Assembly (NCBI RefSeq): GCF_014023275.1
Contig: NZ_CP054693.1
Location: 1 to 44,503, forward strand
Source of the DNA: Nostoc edaphicum CCNP1411
Lineage (GTDB): Bacteria > Cyanobacteriota > Cyanobacteriia > Cyanobacteriales > Nostocaceae
DNA: 44,503 nt
Direction: 5' to 3'
The notes under the pieces are model-generated. The model worked only from the letters and a program-made list of their open reading frames with translations. It was not told where the DNA came from and did no database searches. Below are positions 9,101 to 15,926 of the stretch, piece after piece. A program made the position numbers and the translations under genes. Every line of letters begins with the position of its first letter. Positions within the stretch are counted from its first letter, which is position 1.

Positions 9101-9669
9101 TGCTGCATGAGGAAGCGTGTACAAGCTTCTACAGTATCAGCACCCTGAACATATTCGGGGAGAAGGAAAACCAACCGGAATTTATGCCACTCTGGTTTAT
9201 GGCTGGCTGTGGTGTAAATTAAAGCACAGTGTTTTTTAATGAAGGGATGGGCTAGGGCTTCTTCGATCGTTAATTGGTGATCGTAAACTTTGATATAATT
9301 CCCGTTTTCGTCCTTGATTGGTTTGTCATAAGCATCACGGGCGATATTAGAATTATCAATGTCGAGTAGTAGCCACTGAGAACCGATTATATTGGCCTTA
9401 CTGCGCCATTTACCGTTTAACAGTCCGGCACAGATAGCGTGACCTGCTTTAATATGTTCTTGAACATCGGCTAGAGTGCCTTCTACATCAATGAAGTTAC
9501 CGGCCAGCTTCTTAAAGTCCCAGTCTTTGTTTCTGCCAGTGGCGTTAAACGCAAACTTGATTATGCGACTCTCAATCAACTCAAGTTTTGTCTTTACAGC
9601 AGAATTTGCCCCTTGAGCATCTGCTGATTGCGGCGATACTGAGTTATGAGATTGTTGTAATGGTGACAT
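6125..9669 (-). pseudogene. Plasmid replication primase-helicase, CyRepA1-like, five frameshifts
   Basis: A large Rep broken into six frames; removing one base at each of five sites gives 1,179 residues. Order: N-terminal primase-like region ('QWLLLDIDNS', 'CALIYTTASHKPEWHKFRLV'), a PriCT-like segment ('DECRQVLMALVNHYG'), Walker A 'SHPGLGKSY' (near residue 467), a Cys cluster 'CGGCSLKNQC', helicase motifs 'GHFVDGRGVNRFSECDAIAS' and 'QEIGRLRAHRR' (motif VI), then a C-terminal HTH-like 'IAKIIDTTQGWVSRFTQRWG'. Shifts fall at 8221-8223 (AAA), 7872-7876 (T5), 7702-7709, 7306-7309 (A4) and 6657-6659 (CCC); each adds one base to a homopolymer. The first 486 codons (9669-8209) are intact. The start has a strong AGGAGGAAT six bases upstream (9675-9683). 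The CyRepA1 name rests on memory of the family; the primase-helicase call rests on motifs. Confidence 0.7.
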
Positions 9670-9898
9670 GAAATATTCCTCCTGAAGTGTGTTGGAGGAA
9701 TTGGAGCTATCCCGAAAGTAATCTTCTAATACAAACGTTCAGAAATGTAAAAACAGAAAAATCCTAAATTGCTCTTTCTGTCTGGATTGCTGGTGTTACA
9801 ATGGCTTAACACCTTGAAAGGTTTGATAAGATTACTATTAGGGATATTAATTAGGCTGTCACACCCGATAACCCCAATTCCACGTGAATAAAAATCAG

Positions 9899-9932
9899 AA
9901 AACCTCGGTATCCCAACGGGACACGGGGTTTT
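9899..9932 (-). terminator. Rho-independent terminator
   Basis: Reading the minus strand, a stem of about 15 bp with two mismatches (AAAACC...GTCCC, loop GTTG, GGATA...GGTTTT) is followed by a T-rich run. It lies 12 bases beyond the stop of the gene at 9944-10678 and would separate that transcript from rep. Confidence 0.65.
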
Positions 9933-9943
9933 CACCTTTTAGC

Positions 9944-10678
9944 CTATCTGTACTTGGCTAACCAAGCCCTGACAAACTCGGTTACTTCCTCCTCTTGAAT
10001 AACAAACGCAGTACCTTTTCTCCTGAGAGCCAGAATTTTCATACTTCCCACCTCCGAATAAAGATGTTCATTGTGAGTATTAGCCGCCTTGGTAGGAGGC
10101 CATAAGACCAAAACTTTTGCTGTGGGAGTCTTTTGAGCTTCACGGGAAGACATCAAAAACTTATCTCTGTTCTTGTTGAGCCACTTCTCGTAATCTGCTA
10201 ACTCAACAAGTGGGCAGGGTTGCCACAGTTTTAGTCCATTTTTGTCTTTGCGCTTGACTTGTAAAACCTCTCTAGCTTCGTTGTAGACAATTTCTCTATC
10301 TCCTTTTGAGCGAATGGAGATAAACAGGTGAGTTGTTCGTGGAAATCTAATAAACAAGTCGATAGGGTTGTTGTCTTCTACTGGAATTACCGGGAAGACT
10401 TGTACATCTAGGCTTTTAAACTCATCAAAAAGTAAGGTTCCTAATTTTTCCAACCGCGCAAGTTTTTGAGTTACCACCAACGGCTTGTAAGCCAATCCAA
10501 AAAGAACCCAGCCAGCCGGATGAATTATGCCTCCTGTAGCCAGCGCAGCAGCACCAGCCGCTAAAGCTTGAGTGGACGCATAGTCTTTCGCCTCCCTAAT
10601 TTTTTCAAACGCCGCTTCGTTGTGCAGTGGGAGTTGAAAATCGCTTGTTAGGTCTTTCACTGTTAACATTGGCGACAT
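9944..10678 (-). CDS. Hypothetical protein, possible nuclease-like fold
   Basis: Protein of about 244 residues that I do not recognise. A small hydrophobic segment sits at residues about 35-70 ('ALAAGAAALATGGIIHPAGW'). After it comes 'PIDLFIRFPRTTHLFISIRS', followed by 'KGDREIVYNEAREVLQVKRK'; the D, a spaced beta strand and a final basic residue recall NERD/PD-(D/E)xK-like nucleases, but the expected E-x-K is not clean, so this is only a suggestion. 'AKVLVLWPPTKAANTHNEHL' closes a second alpha/beta portion. ATG at 10678 is preferred over the preceding TTG; ATG 10669 is also possible. It has its own terminator. Confidence 0.5.
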   Translation of the reverse strand: MSPMLTVKDLTSDFQLPLHNEAAFEKIREAKDYASTQALAAGAAALATGGIIHPAGWVLFGLAYKPLVVTQKLARLEKLGTLLFDEFKSLDVQVFPVIPVEDNNPIDLFIRFPRTTHLFISIRSKGDREIVYNEAREVLQVKRKDKNGLKLWQPCPLVELADYEKWLNKNRDKFLMSSREAQKTPTAKVLVLWPPTKAANTHNEHLYSEVGSMKILALRRKGTAFVIQEEEVTEFVRAWLAKYR

Positions 10679-10762
10679 CAAAAAATAATGATGTGAAATA
10701 GTACTAGCTGCTCGATTTTGCCTTACGGGGCTAACGTGCCTATGAGTTTACGCAAGAGTAGT

Positions 10763-11002
10763 TCACGCTACATCTTTCACTGTAAAACCTTTGCTACACC
10801 ACTGAACTAGCAGCCATCTATCAGATTCTTTGTCTAAAGCTGGCTTAAGCCGGAAAGCAAAAAAATCTTCCCAAGCCTCTATACCGTGTTTTGTAACGAA
10901 TTGTTTTTCAACTTCTTTAAAGCGTTCCCAGTTGCGATCGCTGATCGCGGTCAGCATTGGGATTAATTCGCTTACTGGTATCTGAGTAGTTGTTTCACTC
11001 AT
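10763..11002 (-). CDS. Small hypothetical protein of the XRE operon
   Basis: Protein of 79 residues, mostly helical ('ELIPMLTAISDRNWERFKEV', 'HGIEAWEDFFAFRLKPALDK'). The ATG at 11002 is supported by GAGGG eight bases upstream; the in-frame TTG at 11017 would itself overlap that ribosome-binding site. The ATG overlaps the end of the hidden ORF at 10995-11207 by eight bases, which suggests translational coupling. No family recognised. Confidence 0.6.
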   Translation of the reverse strand: MSETTTQIPVSELIPMLTAISDRNWERFKEVEKQFVTKHGIEAWEDFFAFRLKPALDKESDRWLLVQWCSKGFTVKDVA

Positions 11003-11207
11003 CTGGGTGTCCCTCAAAAATACAAATAATTGGTAAAGGTTCTATCTTGGTATCAACAACTTTAACTAATCGTATTCCCCTTTTTCTGCCTATCCTTTTG
11101 CAGTGTTGCTCTGAAGCAGCAGGCAGCCAATATCTAGTCTCAGCTAGTGGGTCAAATTTGCCCTCAACACGCTCTATATCGTCGTTTGCCTGATTTCCCT
11201 CGGTCAG
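10995..11207 (-). CDS. Hidden 70-residue ORF with probable CTG start
   Basis: An open frame of 71 codons fills the 215 bases between the XRE gene and the next small gene. It has no ATG, GTG or TTG at its beginning; the only candidate is CTG at 11207, four bases after a full AGGAGG that begins right behind the XRE stop. Its product contains 'DPLAETRYWLPAASEQHCKR' and 'LVKVVDTKIEPLPIICIFEG', which reads like a compact alpha/beta protein. Its stop overlaps the next start by eight bases. The tight packing, strong Shine-Dalgarno and coupling support a real gene; the non-standard start or a lost start codon is the uncertain part. Confidence 0.5.
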   Translation of the reverse strand: MTEGNQANDDIERVEGKFDPLAETRYWLPAASEQHCKRIGRKRGIRLVKVVDTKIEPLPIICIFEGHPDE

Positions 11208-11216
11208 ATTCCCTCC

Positions 11217-11456
11217 TTATTTTGTTTTTTGTACGCGATCGCTGACTTCTTCTGGTGGAACCCACTCGATTAACTCGCTAGGCTGAACGCGATAAGTGTC
11301 ACAAATTTTGTTCATCGCGGTTACGTGTGGTACTTGCCAGGGATTGTCATACAAAGCGTAAACTGTGGTTGCAGATAGCCCTGTATCTTTTCTGAACTGA
11401 TAACGGGTAATGCCCCTATCATCAACAAACTGCTTGATTTTATTCCTAACTGGCAT
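11217..11456 (-). CDS. XRE-family transcriptional regulator
   Basis: Cro/CI-type repressor of 79 residues. The HTH spans about residues 10-60: 'ITRYQFRKDTGLSATTVYAL' is helix-turn-recognition helix, then 'VTAMNKICDTYRVQPSELIE', ending 'WVPPEE', typical of single-domain cyanobacterial XRE proteins. ATG at 11456 is chosen because the two earlier codons in frame have no family support. It is the first gene of a minus-strand group (XRE, hidden ORF, small protein). Repeated TGATATTAA-like sequences upstream (11472 and 11563) may be its operators, on its own promoter and on the divergent one. Confidence 0.8.
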   Translation of the reverse strand: MPVRNKIKQFVDDRGITRYQFRKDTGLSATTVYALYDNPWQVPHVTAMNKICDTYRVQPSELIEWVPPEEVSDRVQKTK

Positions 11457-11543
11457 CAATAACAAGTAACTGATATTAACAGCTAATTCTGTTGCAGTTT
11501 ATCAGCATTTGAAAGATACCATTCGGTTGATAGCTAGCTTTAC

Positions 11544-11573
11544 TTGACATTATCAGGTGGTTGATATTAATAT
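11544..11573 (+). promoter_or_regulatory. Promoter with overlapping TGATATTAA operator
   Basis: TTGACA at 11544-11549 and TAATAT at 11568-11573 with an 18-base spacer, reading toward the membrane gene at 11786. The -10 box is embedded in TTGATATTAATAT, a partly palindromic element repeated near the XRE start, so the XRE protein is a likely controller. The following 200 bases are a leader without a gene. Confidence 0.5.
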
Positions 11574-11785
11574 ATTAGTGTCAAGGTTATCGATACGTCA
11601 ATAACTTAAGGCAGACGCAAGTAAGACCCAAGCGCAAAACGCTAAGGCGACTTCCTTTTGAGGGTTGCAAGGGTTGCAAGCGCTGTTTTGAGAGCATTCA
11701 ACTATTCACAGCAATATCTGCATTGCGTCCGTTCATTTTCTGCGGTCGCGGTAATTGTGCGTGTCTGCATCACGAGAGAGGATTC

Positions 11786-12355
11786 ATGTATATCAATTTA
11801 CGCAACTTAGAGGCAATCAACGAACTACCTTTTGAGAGAACAATGCTTAATCAAAATCAATTACGAAGGTTAGAAGCAATAGATCGCTGGCTCATAGAAA
11901 TCCGAGATTCTGAGGAATTCAGCCAACTGGAATATTCCCCAGATGTGATGCTAGGAGATGCAATTCAAGCAGTAGGCGAACTACTTGATTTTCACGTTCC
12001 CTATGATTCCAAGCCCTTGAATTTTACTAATGAAGAGTGGCATTCATATCTAGAACAAAAGCCAGTAATGCACATTCGCCGTGTGAAAACTTGGCGTGAA
12101 AAGATTAACTCATTCATACTTAATGGAGCGTCATCAGTAGCAATTGTGAGCTTGGTAACTACTAGTTTTATGGTAGTTGGTTCTATCTTTTGTCACGGGT
12201 TTGACCGGATTGAGGAAAGTAGAGGCGAGGAATATCAACCCACATGGATCTACAACGCCAAAATTTTTGAAGGAAGCGCGATCGCATCTATCGCGGTTTT
12301 CTTGGGTGCAAGCTTAACAGGCGCGTGTGTCGCGGGAGATAAAAATGATGATTGA
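11786..12355 (+). CDS. Hypothetical membrane protein
   Basis: Protein of 189 residues. The first 110 residues are soluble and helical ('INELPFERTMLNQNQLRRLE', 'DVMLGDAIQAVGELLDFHVP'); two hydrophobic segments follow ('VAIVSLVTTSFMVVGSIFC' and 'SAIASIAVFLGASLTGACVA') with a short polar loop. ATG at 11786 is chosen for GAGAGG six bases upstream. It lies behind a TTGACA/TAATAT promoter divergent from the XRE gene. Its end overlaps the start of the MITE-broken ORF by 11 bases, so the two were an operon. No family recognised. Confidence 0.6.
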   Translation: MYINLRNLEAINELPFERTMLNQNQLRRLEAIDRWLIEIRDSEEFSQLEYSPDVMLGDAIQAVGELLDFHVPYDSKPLNFTNEEWHSYLEQKPVMHIRRVKTWREKINSFILNGASSVAIVSLVTTSFMVVGSIFCHGFDRIEESRGEEYQPTWIYNAKIFEGSAIASIAVFLGASLTGACVAGDKNDD

Positions 12356-12871
12356 TAAAGAGCTTGTAGGATGCGTCACGCTATTGAGCCAGAGCAAAAC
12401 TTACTGGATTAATGGAACGCTGTACAGATATTTAAGGCATCACCGTGCCAAAACGGGAAAATCGTACGCTAAGGAATTGAGACTAACCTGAATGCTATGA
12501 AAATCCCTTGTTTTGAGCAAACGGCATACCTCTATTCTTCATTTTTGACTCGAATTAGGAACTTCCAGATGGTGCAGAGTAGTACCAATACTCTGCACCA
12601 ACAAAAAAATTAACACCTCAAATCTAGACAGGCAAAGACGTTCAGCCTTAGCGTACGATTTTCCCGTTTTGGCACGGTGACGCCTTTAACAAGCAGTGAC
12701 AGTATCAACCACACACAATATTATTTCCGTCCTTTACCGCGTCAGTCTAAGAGCGCTGACTTAAAGCTCAATCGTGACAAAGTGCTAAGGTGTTGTTATG
12801 AAATTCCGAGCTTATATAAACAGCACACAGCAGAGATAAATAAGAACTCAATACAGTTGAGTTTGTTCTAA
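12345..12871 (+). pseudogene. 90-residue ORF interrupted by a MITE
   Basis: Starts at ATG 12345 (GGGAG upstream, overlapping the previous stop) and reads 'MMIDKELVGCVTLLSQSKTY', 'WINGTLYRYL' to 12434, where the MITE begins. Removing 12436-12684 and one TTTAA joins the frame to 'TSSDSINHTQYYFRPLPRQS' and 'KSADLKLNRDKV' and on to the stop at 12871, with no other stop codon. The restored product has 90 residues. No family recognised. In its present state only about 30 residues are followed by MITE-encoded codons. Confidence 0.65.
12436..12684. mobile_element. MITE-1, 249 bp, 39-bp terminal inverted repeats
   Basis: Terminal inverted repeats of 39 bases with one mismatch (12436-12474 and 12646-12684; core CGTGCCAAAACGGGAAAAT), flanked by a TTTAA duplication (12431-12435, 12685-12689). 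Inside, a perfect 12-bp hairpin TGGTGCAGAGTA / TACTCTGCACCA lies at 12570-12600. No coding capacity. A related end occurs at 25252-25290, next to the intron fragment, so the family is present at least twice. Confidence 0.85.
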
Positions 12872-13199
12872 CCCTTTGTAACATCTATTACCGCGCGTCG
12901 CGGACAAAGGCTTTGGTACAAGCGCGTCAACTAGTCCAAAAGGGGCGTATTCGTGGGGGTAAACGAGAAAGTGTCAGTAAGTCTTAAAAGCTGACAAACC
13001 TTGTTATTACGTGGTTATAGCCTCGGAAAAGTAAGTTCTTCGTGATTTGTCAGATTTATTTTCCAAGGTTATTGATAGCCGTCAGCTAACTGCTCATATC
13101 AAATAACTGGATTCAACTAATTACATACATCAAATACCTTGGACTTATCTGGAATGGCAGTTAATTTTATACACACTTAAGCATTAACCAGGAGAAAAT
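12872..13199. other. Noncoding leader before the ATPase operon
   Basis: No gene seen. It contains an inverted repeat CTGACAAA / TTTGTCAG (about 12990-13052) and ends with AGGAGA in front of the GTG at 13200. Promoter and control elements of the six-gene operon should lie here; no clear -35/-10 pair was identified. Confidence 0.4.
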
Positions 13200-13709
13200 G
13201 TGGCGACGAAAGAGTATATAGCTAAGTATCGCCAGTTGAAACAGATTTACGAGCGCGAGTTAAACAAACAGATTGCTGATATTACTTGGTATCGAGTTGT
13301 AGCAACCTTAAAGCAACACTTCAGTTTTGAAGTACAGGCAGTTGATGCTCAAAAGATAGTTGAAGGTTTCGCTGGACTAAAACGGCGCTACGGCAGTTTT
13401 ACGGGTCGTGGTGAGGGGTTTACGGAACGCTGGCAAGCATTTAGACATTTCTATGAGTTAGATGCTCACTACTCAGGCAGACAGTTTTTAGAAATTCTTG
13501 CAGACTATCTAAAAATCAATCTTGACGATGTACCACGCAGCACTCGTTACTACTGGTTTGAAAAAGCCGGACTATCTTTGAAAGCTGAAAATACTTACCA
13601 CTGCAAGGATTTAGCCCTTGTTGCGTTTGTTGCTGCTAAATGGGCAATCAACAGACGAACGCAGCCCATGAAATCCGCAACCATCGAAGTTTTAACACTA
13701 GCCCTATAA
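13200..13709 (+). CDS. Operon gene 1: hypothetical basic helical protein
   Basis: Protein of 169 residues starting with GTG (AGGAGA four bases upstream). Rich in Lys/Arg/Tyr and helix ('EYIAKYRQLKQIYERELNKQ', 'RRYGSFTGRGEGFTERWQAF', 'STRYYWFEKAGLSLKAE'), which would suit DNA or RNA contact, but no motif is diagnostic. It is the first of six co-directional genes to 17374; the gap to the next is 12 bases. Confidence 0.55.
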   Translation: MATKEYIAKYRQLKQIYERELNKQIADITWYRVVATLKQHFSFEVQAVDAQKIVEGFAGLKRRYGSFTGRGEGFTERWQAFRHFYELDAHYSGRQFLEILADYLKINLDDVPRSTRYYWFEKAGLSLKAENTYHCKDLALVAFVAAKWAINRRTQPMKSATIEVLTLAL

Positions 13710-13721
13710 GGAGCAATCATC

Positions 13722-14390
13722 ATGTCTGACAAGTTTACTAACAATGTCCGCGCTCGTTTGTACAAACAGGGTTATCAAGGATTTACCAAAGATGATTACA
13801 CGTCAGCAGCGATCGCTGTCGAGTGCGATGACCTTAACAATCCAACCAAAGAGCAATTGAGTCAAGCCGTTGATTATCTCAAAGTCAAATCGACAAGCCA
13901 ATTATCTGTAGTTGATGAACCCGTTGAAGAAACGTTTCTAGTAGGGCTAGAAGATGCACAACCTGACGCTGAACTTGATAACAGTCAGCTTACGGTCGCT
14001 TCCCAAGAGATTAACAGCATCACTGTAACTAGTGAAGATAAGCGTCAAATTGTAACAGCCCAATCATCGGCGCTGGGGTTTGAGTTAACCGAACAAGAAA
14101 CATTGAGCATTGCTGAAAACGTTGACGACACTTTTACTGACTACAGCCAATTCATCAGTACTGTAACGGCTGCAATCAAGAACTACGTTGATCAGAAATT
14201 TGATGTTATTGAGCAATCATTTGAGACTAACGCCCAAGACTTGCGAGAACACGTCAGCAACAGAGCTTCTAGATTGAACCAAAAGGTTAACAACTTCTCA
14301 GGAGACATCAAAGCGGATATGGGAGTCATCCGCCAAAACATTAAAAGCACCCAATTCTCAATCCTCGCAAGGCTCAACGCGGCTCAATAG
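13722..14390 (+). CDS. Operon gene 2: hypothetical coiled-coil protein
   Basis: Protein of 222 residues with AAGGAG eight bases before ATG. An N-terminal globular part (1-60, 'GYQGFTKDDYTSAAIAVECD') is followed by an acidic linker and a C-terminal long helix or coiled coil from about residue 140 ('ISTVTAAIKNYVDQKFDVIE', 'NRASRLNQKVNNFSGDIKAD'). No membrane segment. Probably a structural partner in the membrane ATPase module; the role is inference from position only. Confidence 0.55.
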   Translation: MSDKFTNNVRARLYKQGYQGFTKDDYTSAAIAVECDDLNNPTKEQLSQAVDYLKVKSTSQLSVVDEPVEETFLVGLEDAQPDAELDNSQLTVASQEINSITVTSEDKRQIVTAQSSALGFELTEQETLSIAENVDDTFTDYSQFISTVTAAIKNYVDQKFDVIEQSFETNAQDLREHVSNRASRLNQKVNNFSGDIKADMGVIRQNIKSTQFSILARLNAAQ

Positions 14391-14436
14391 CGATAACTTG
14401 ACGCTGCTTGAGTGCTTGGGTATTCGGTGGGTGAGA

Positions 14437-14712
14437 ATGAGCTACTTCTCAAGAATTGCTGTTAGTTTGGGTGCGCTCGGTGCTGTGATTTTACCCTTGT
14501 ATAGCTGCTTGTATCTGCCAATGCTAGAGCAATCAAGCTATCAGCAATATCTCAAACGAAAGTCAGCTATTGAGCAATATGTAAGACGAATGGAGTATCA
14601 CTGCAACCAAATCTTTACCCCAGAGAAGGAATATCGCTGTGAAAAGTTCAATGAAGCTAAAGAATCTGGTAACTTCCAAATCACGCCACCTAGAGCGCCA
14701 ATTAAAAACTAA
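14437..14712 (+). CDS. Operon gene 3: small membrane-anchored protein
   Basis: Protein of 91 residues. One hydrophobic segment near the N-terminus ('IAVSLGALGAVILPLYSCLY') is followed by a polar domain of about 60 residues with two Cys ('YHCNQIFTPEKEYRCEKF') that could pair in the periplasm. ATG at 14437 is preferred over 14398 because the hydrophobic anchor then starts as in signal anchors. It overlaps gene 4 by 74 bases in another frame. Confidence 0.5.
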   Translation: MSYFSRIAVSLGALGAVILPLYSCLYLPMLEQSSYQQYLKRKSAIEQYVRRMEYHCNQIFTPEKEYRCEKFNEAKESGNFQITPPRAPIKN

Positions 14713-15292
14713 ATTTAACGCATCTACTAACTTAGTAGTTAGAGCGCTAACAGGTGATAAATCAGCCCTGAAGCTGATAGGACAAATGGGTAATGACGGG
14801 GCGAAGATTAGCGAATTCGCCCCACAGGTTAGAGAGCAGATGTTAGCTGCTATCAAAGGGACTGAGGACTTAAATATAGTCCTAAGCGACATCTACAAAC
14901 AAGCTGGTGTTAGCGGCGAAAAAATTGAAAGAGCAGTGCAGTCAGCGATTTTAGCTGATACTCATCTAGCTAACATCCTAGAAGAGATGAAGCTTGATTT
15001 CACTTCATCCAAGGAGAAAGAAGCCCTACGCCATCAACAAGCAACAGACCATCTATTGCTCAAGGCGTGGGTAGATAAACACATGATGCAAGTTGACGGT
15101 GAATATAAGATGTTGCAGGCGGAATTGCAGACAGATATTAGACAACAAACAATTGACCTACAACATGATAAAGAACTGGGCAAGTATTACTTAGAAATGG
15201 GTGATAACGCTCGTGATGATTTCAAGCCTAAAAAGCAATATGCTGGGCGCTCGATTGTACAAAAAATCAAGGATGCCCTAATAGGTTTTTGA
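14639..15292 (+). CDS. Operon gene 4: hypothetical helical protein
   Basis: Protein of 217 residues, almost entirely helical and charged ('KISEFAPQVREQMLAAIKGT', 'EMKLDFTSSKEKEALRHQQA', 'ELQTDIRQQTIDLQHDKELG'). GTG at 14639 is chosen because AAGGA lies eight bases upstream; ATG at 14651 is the alternative. It overlaps gene 3 by 74 bases, unusual for unrelated genes and a sign of tight coupling. No family recognised. Confidence 0.55.
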   Translation: MKSSMKLKNLVTSKSRHLERQLKTKFNASTNLVVRALTGDKSALKLIGQMGNDGAKISEFAPQVREQMLAAIKGTEDLNIVLSDIYKQAGVSGEKIERAVQSAILADTHLANILEEMKLDFTSSKEKEALRHQQATDHLLLKAWVDKHMMQVDGEYKMLQAELQTDIRQQTIDLQHDKELGKYYLEMGDNARDDFKPKKQYAGRSIVQKIKDALIGF

Positions 15293-15356
15293 TAACTAAA
15301 CCCGTCAGTAACTTTAGCCGAGCGCTGACGGGTTCGAGAAATAATCTGATACAGAT

Positions 15357-15926
15357 ATGACATACGACATTGAGGACGAACAAGAGTCAGTAGTAAGCGA
15401 AATCGCCCCAGATACGCCGTTACCAAAAGACTTGATAGAACACCTGGAATCGCGCAAGCAGCACCGCAAAGACGTTATCAATACAACTGAAAAATTGACG
15501 AGATTCTTTGTCGGTTGGTCGCTAAATTCTACGGGATTCTTTATAGCTAAATATCTCTTAATAACTGGCGGTGGCGTTAATCTCTGGTTGGCAATTTCAC
15601 TCTCGTTTTCTATATGCAGCGTTGGCTCTCTCGCGGGGCTAACGGGCTTGAGAGTTAATTACAACAGTGACGGACTAGAGGTAGATAATATGCAAAATGT
15701 TTTAAAAACTGCTGGGGGCTTGGTGTTTGCAGGTATCACAACTTGGTTAGCAGTCAAAGACCATCAATATTTTGAGAATTTGACTAAAGAAACAGTCACG
15801 CAGATTAGCCAAGATATTCAAACTATTGAAAAACAGAATCCGCAATCAGACCCTTGGGTAAGTATTGCAGTCGCGTTGGCTTTATTTATTGGTTCTATTG
15901 CAATTATTTTTAAGGGGCGGGGATGA
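15357..15926 (+). CDS. Operon gene 5: membrane protein with four hydrophobic segments
   Basis: Protein of 189 residues. Hydrophobic segments at about 50-69, 75-98, 117-133 and 167-185; the N-terminal 45 residues are acidic then basic and cytoplasmic-like, and residues 134-165 form a polar helical loop ('FENLTKETVTQISQDIQTIE'). It overlaps the ATPase gene by four bases (ATGA). It could be a membrane base for the ATPase. No family recognised. Confidence 0.6.
   Translation: MTYDIEDEQESVVSEIAPDTPLPKDLIEHLESRKQHRKDVINTTEKLTRFFVGWSLNSTGFFIAKYLLITGGGVNLWLAISLSFSICSVGSLAGLTGLRVNYNSDGLEVDNMQNVLKTAGGLVFAGITTWLAVKDHQYFENLTKETVTQISQDIQTIEKQNPQSDPWVSIAVALALFIGSIAIIFKGRG

Noticed and set aside
9726..9935. 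A 69-codon minus-strand frame between rep and the next gene
   Set aside because: It covers the hairpin terminator at 9899-9932 and has no family-like sequence.
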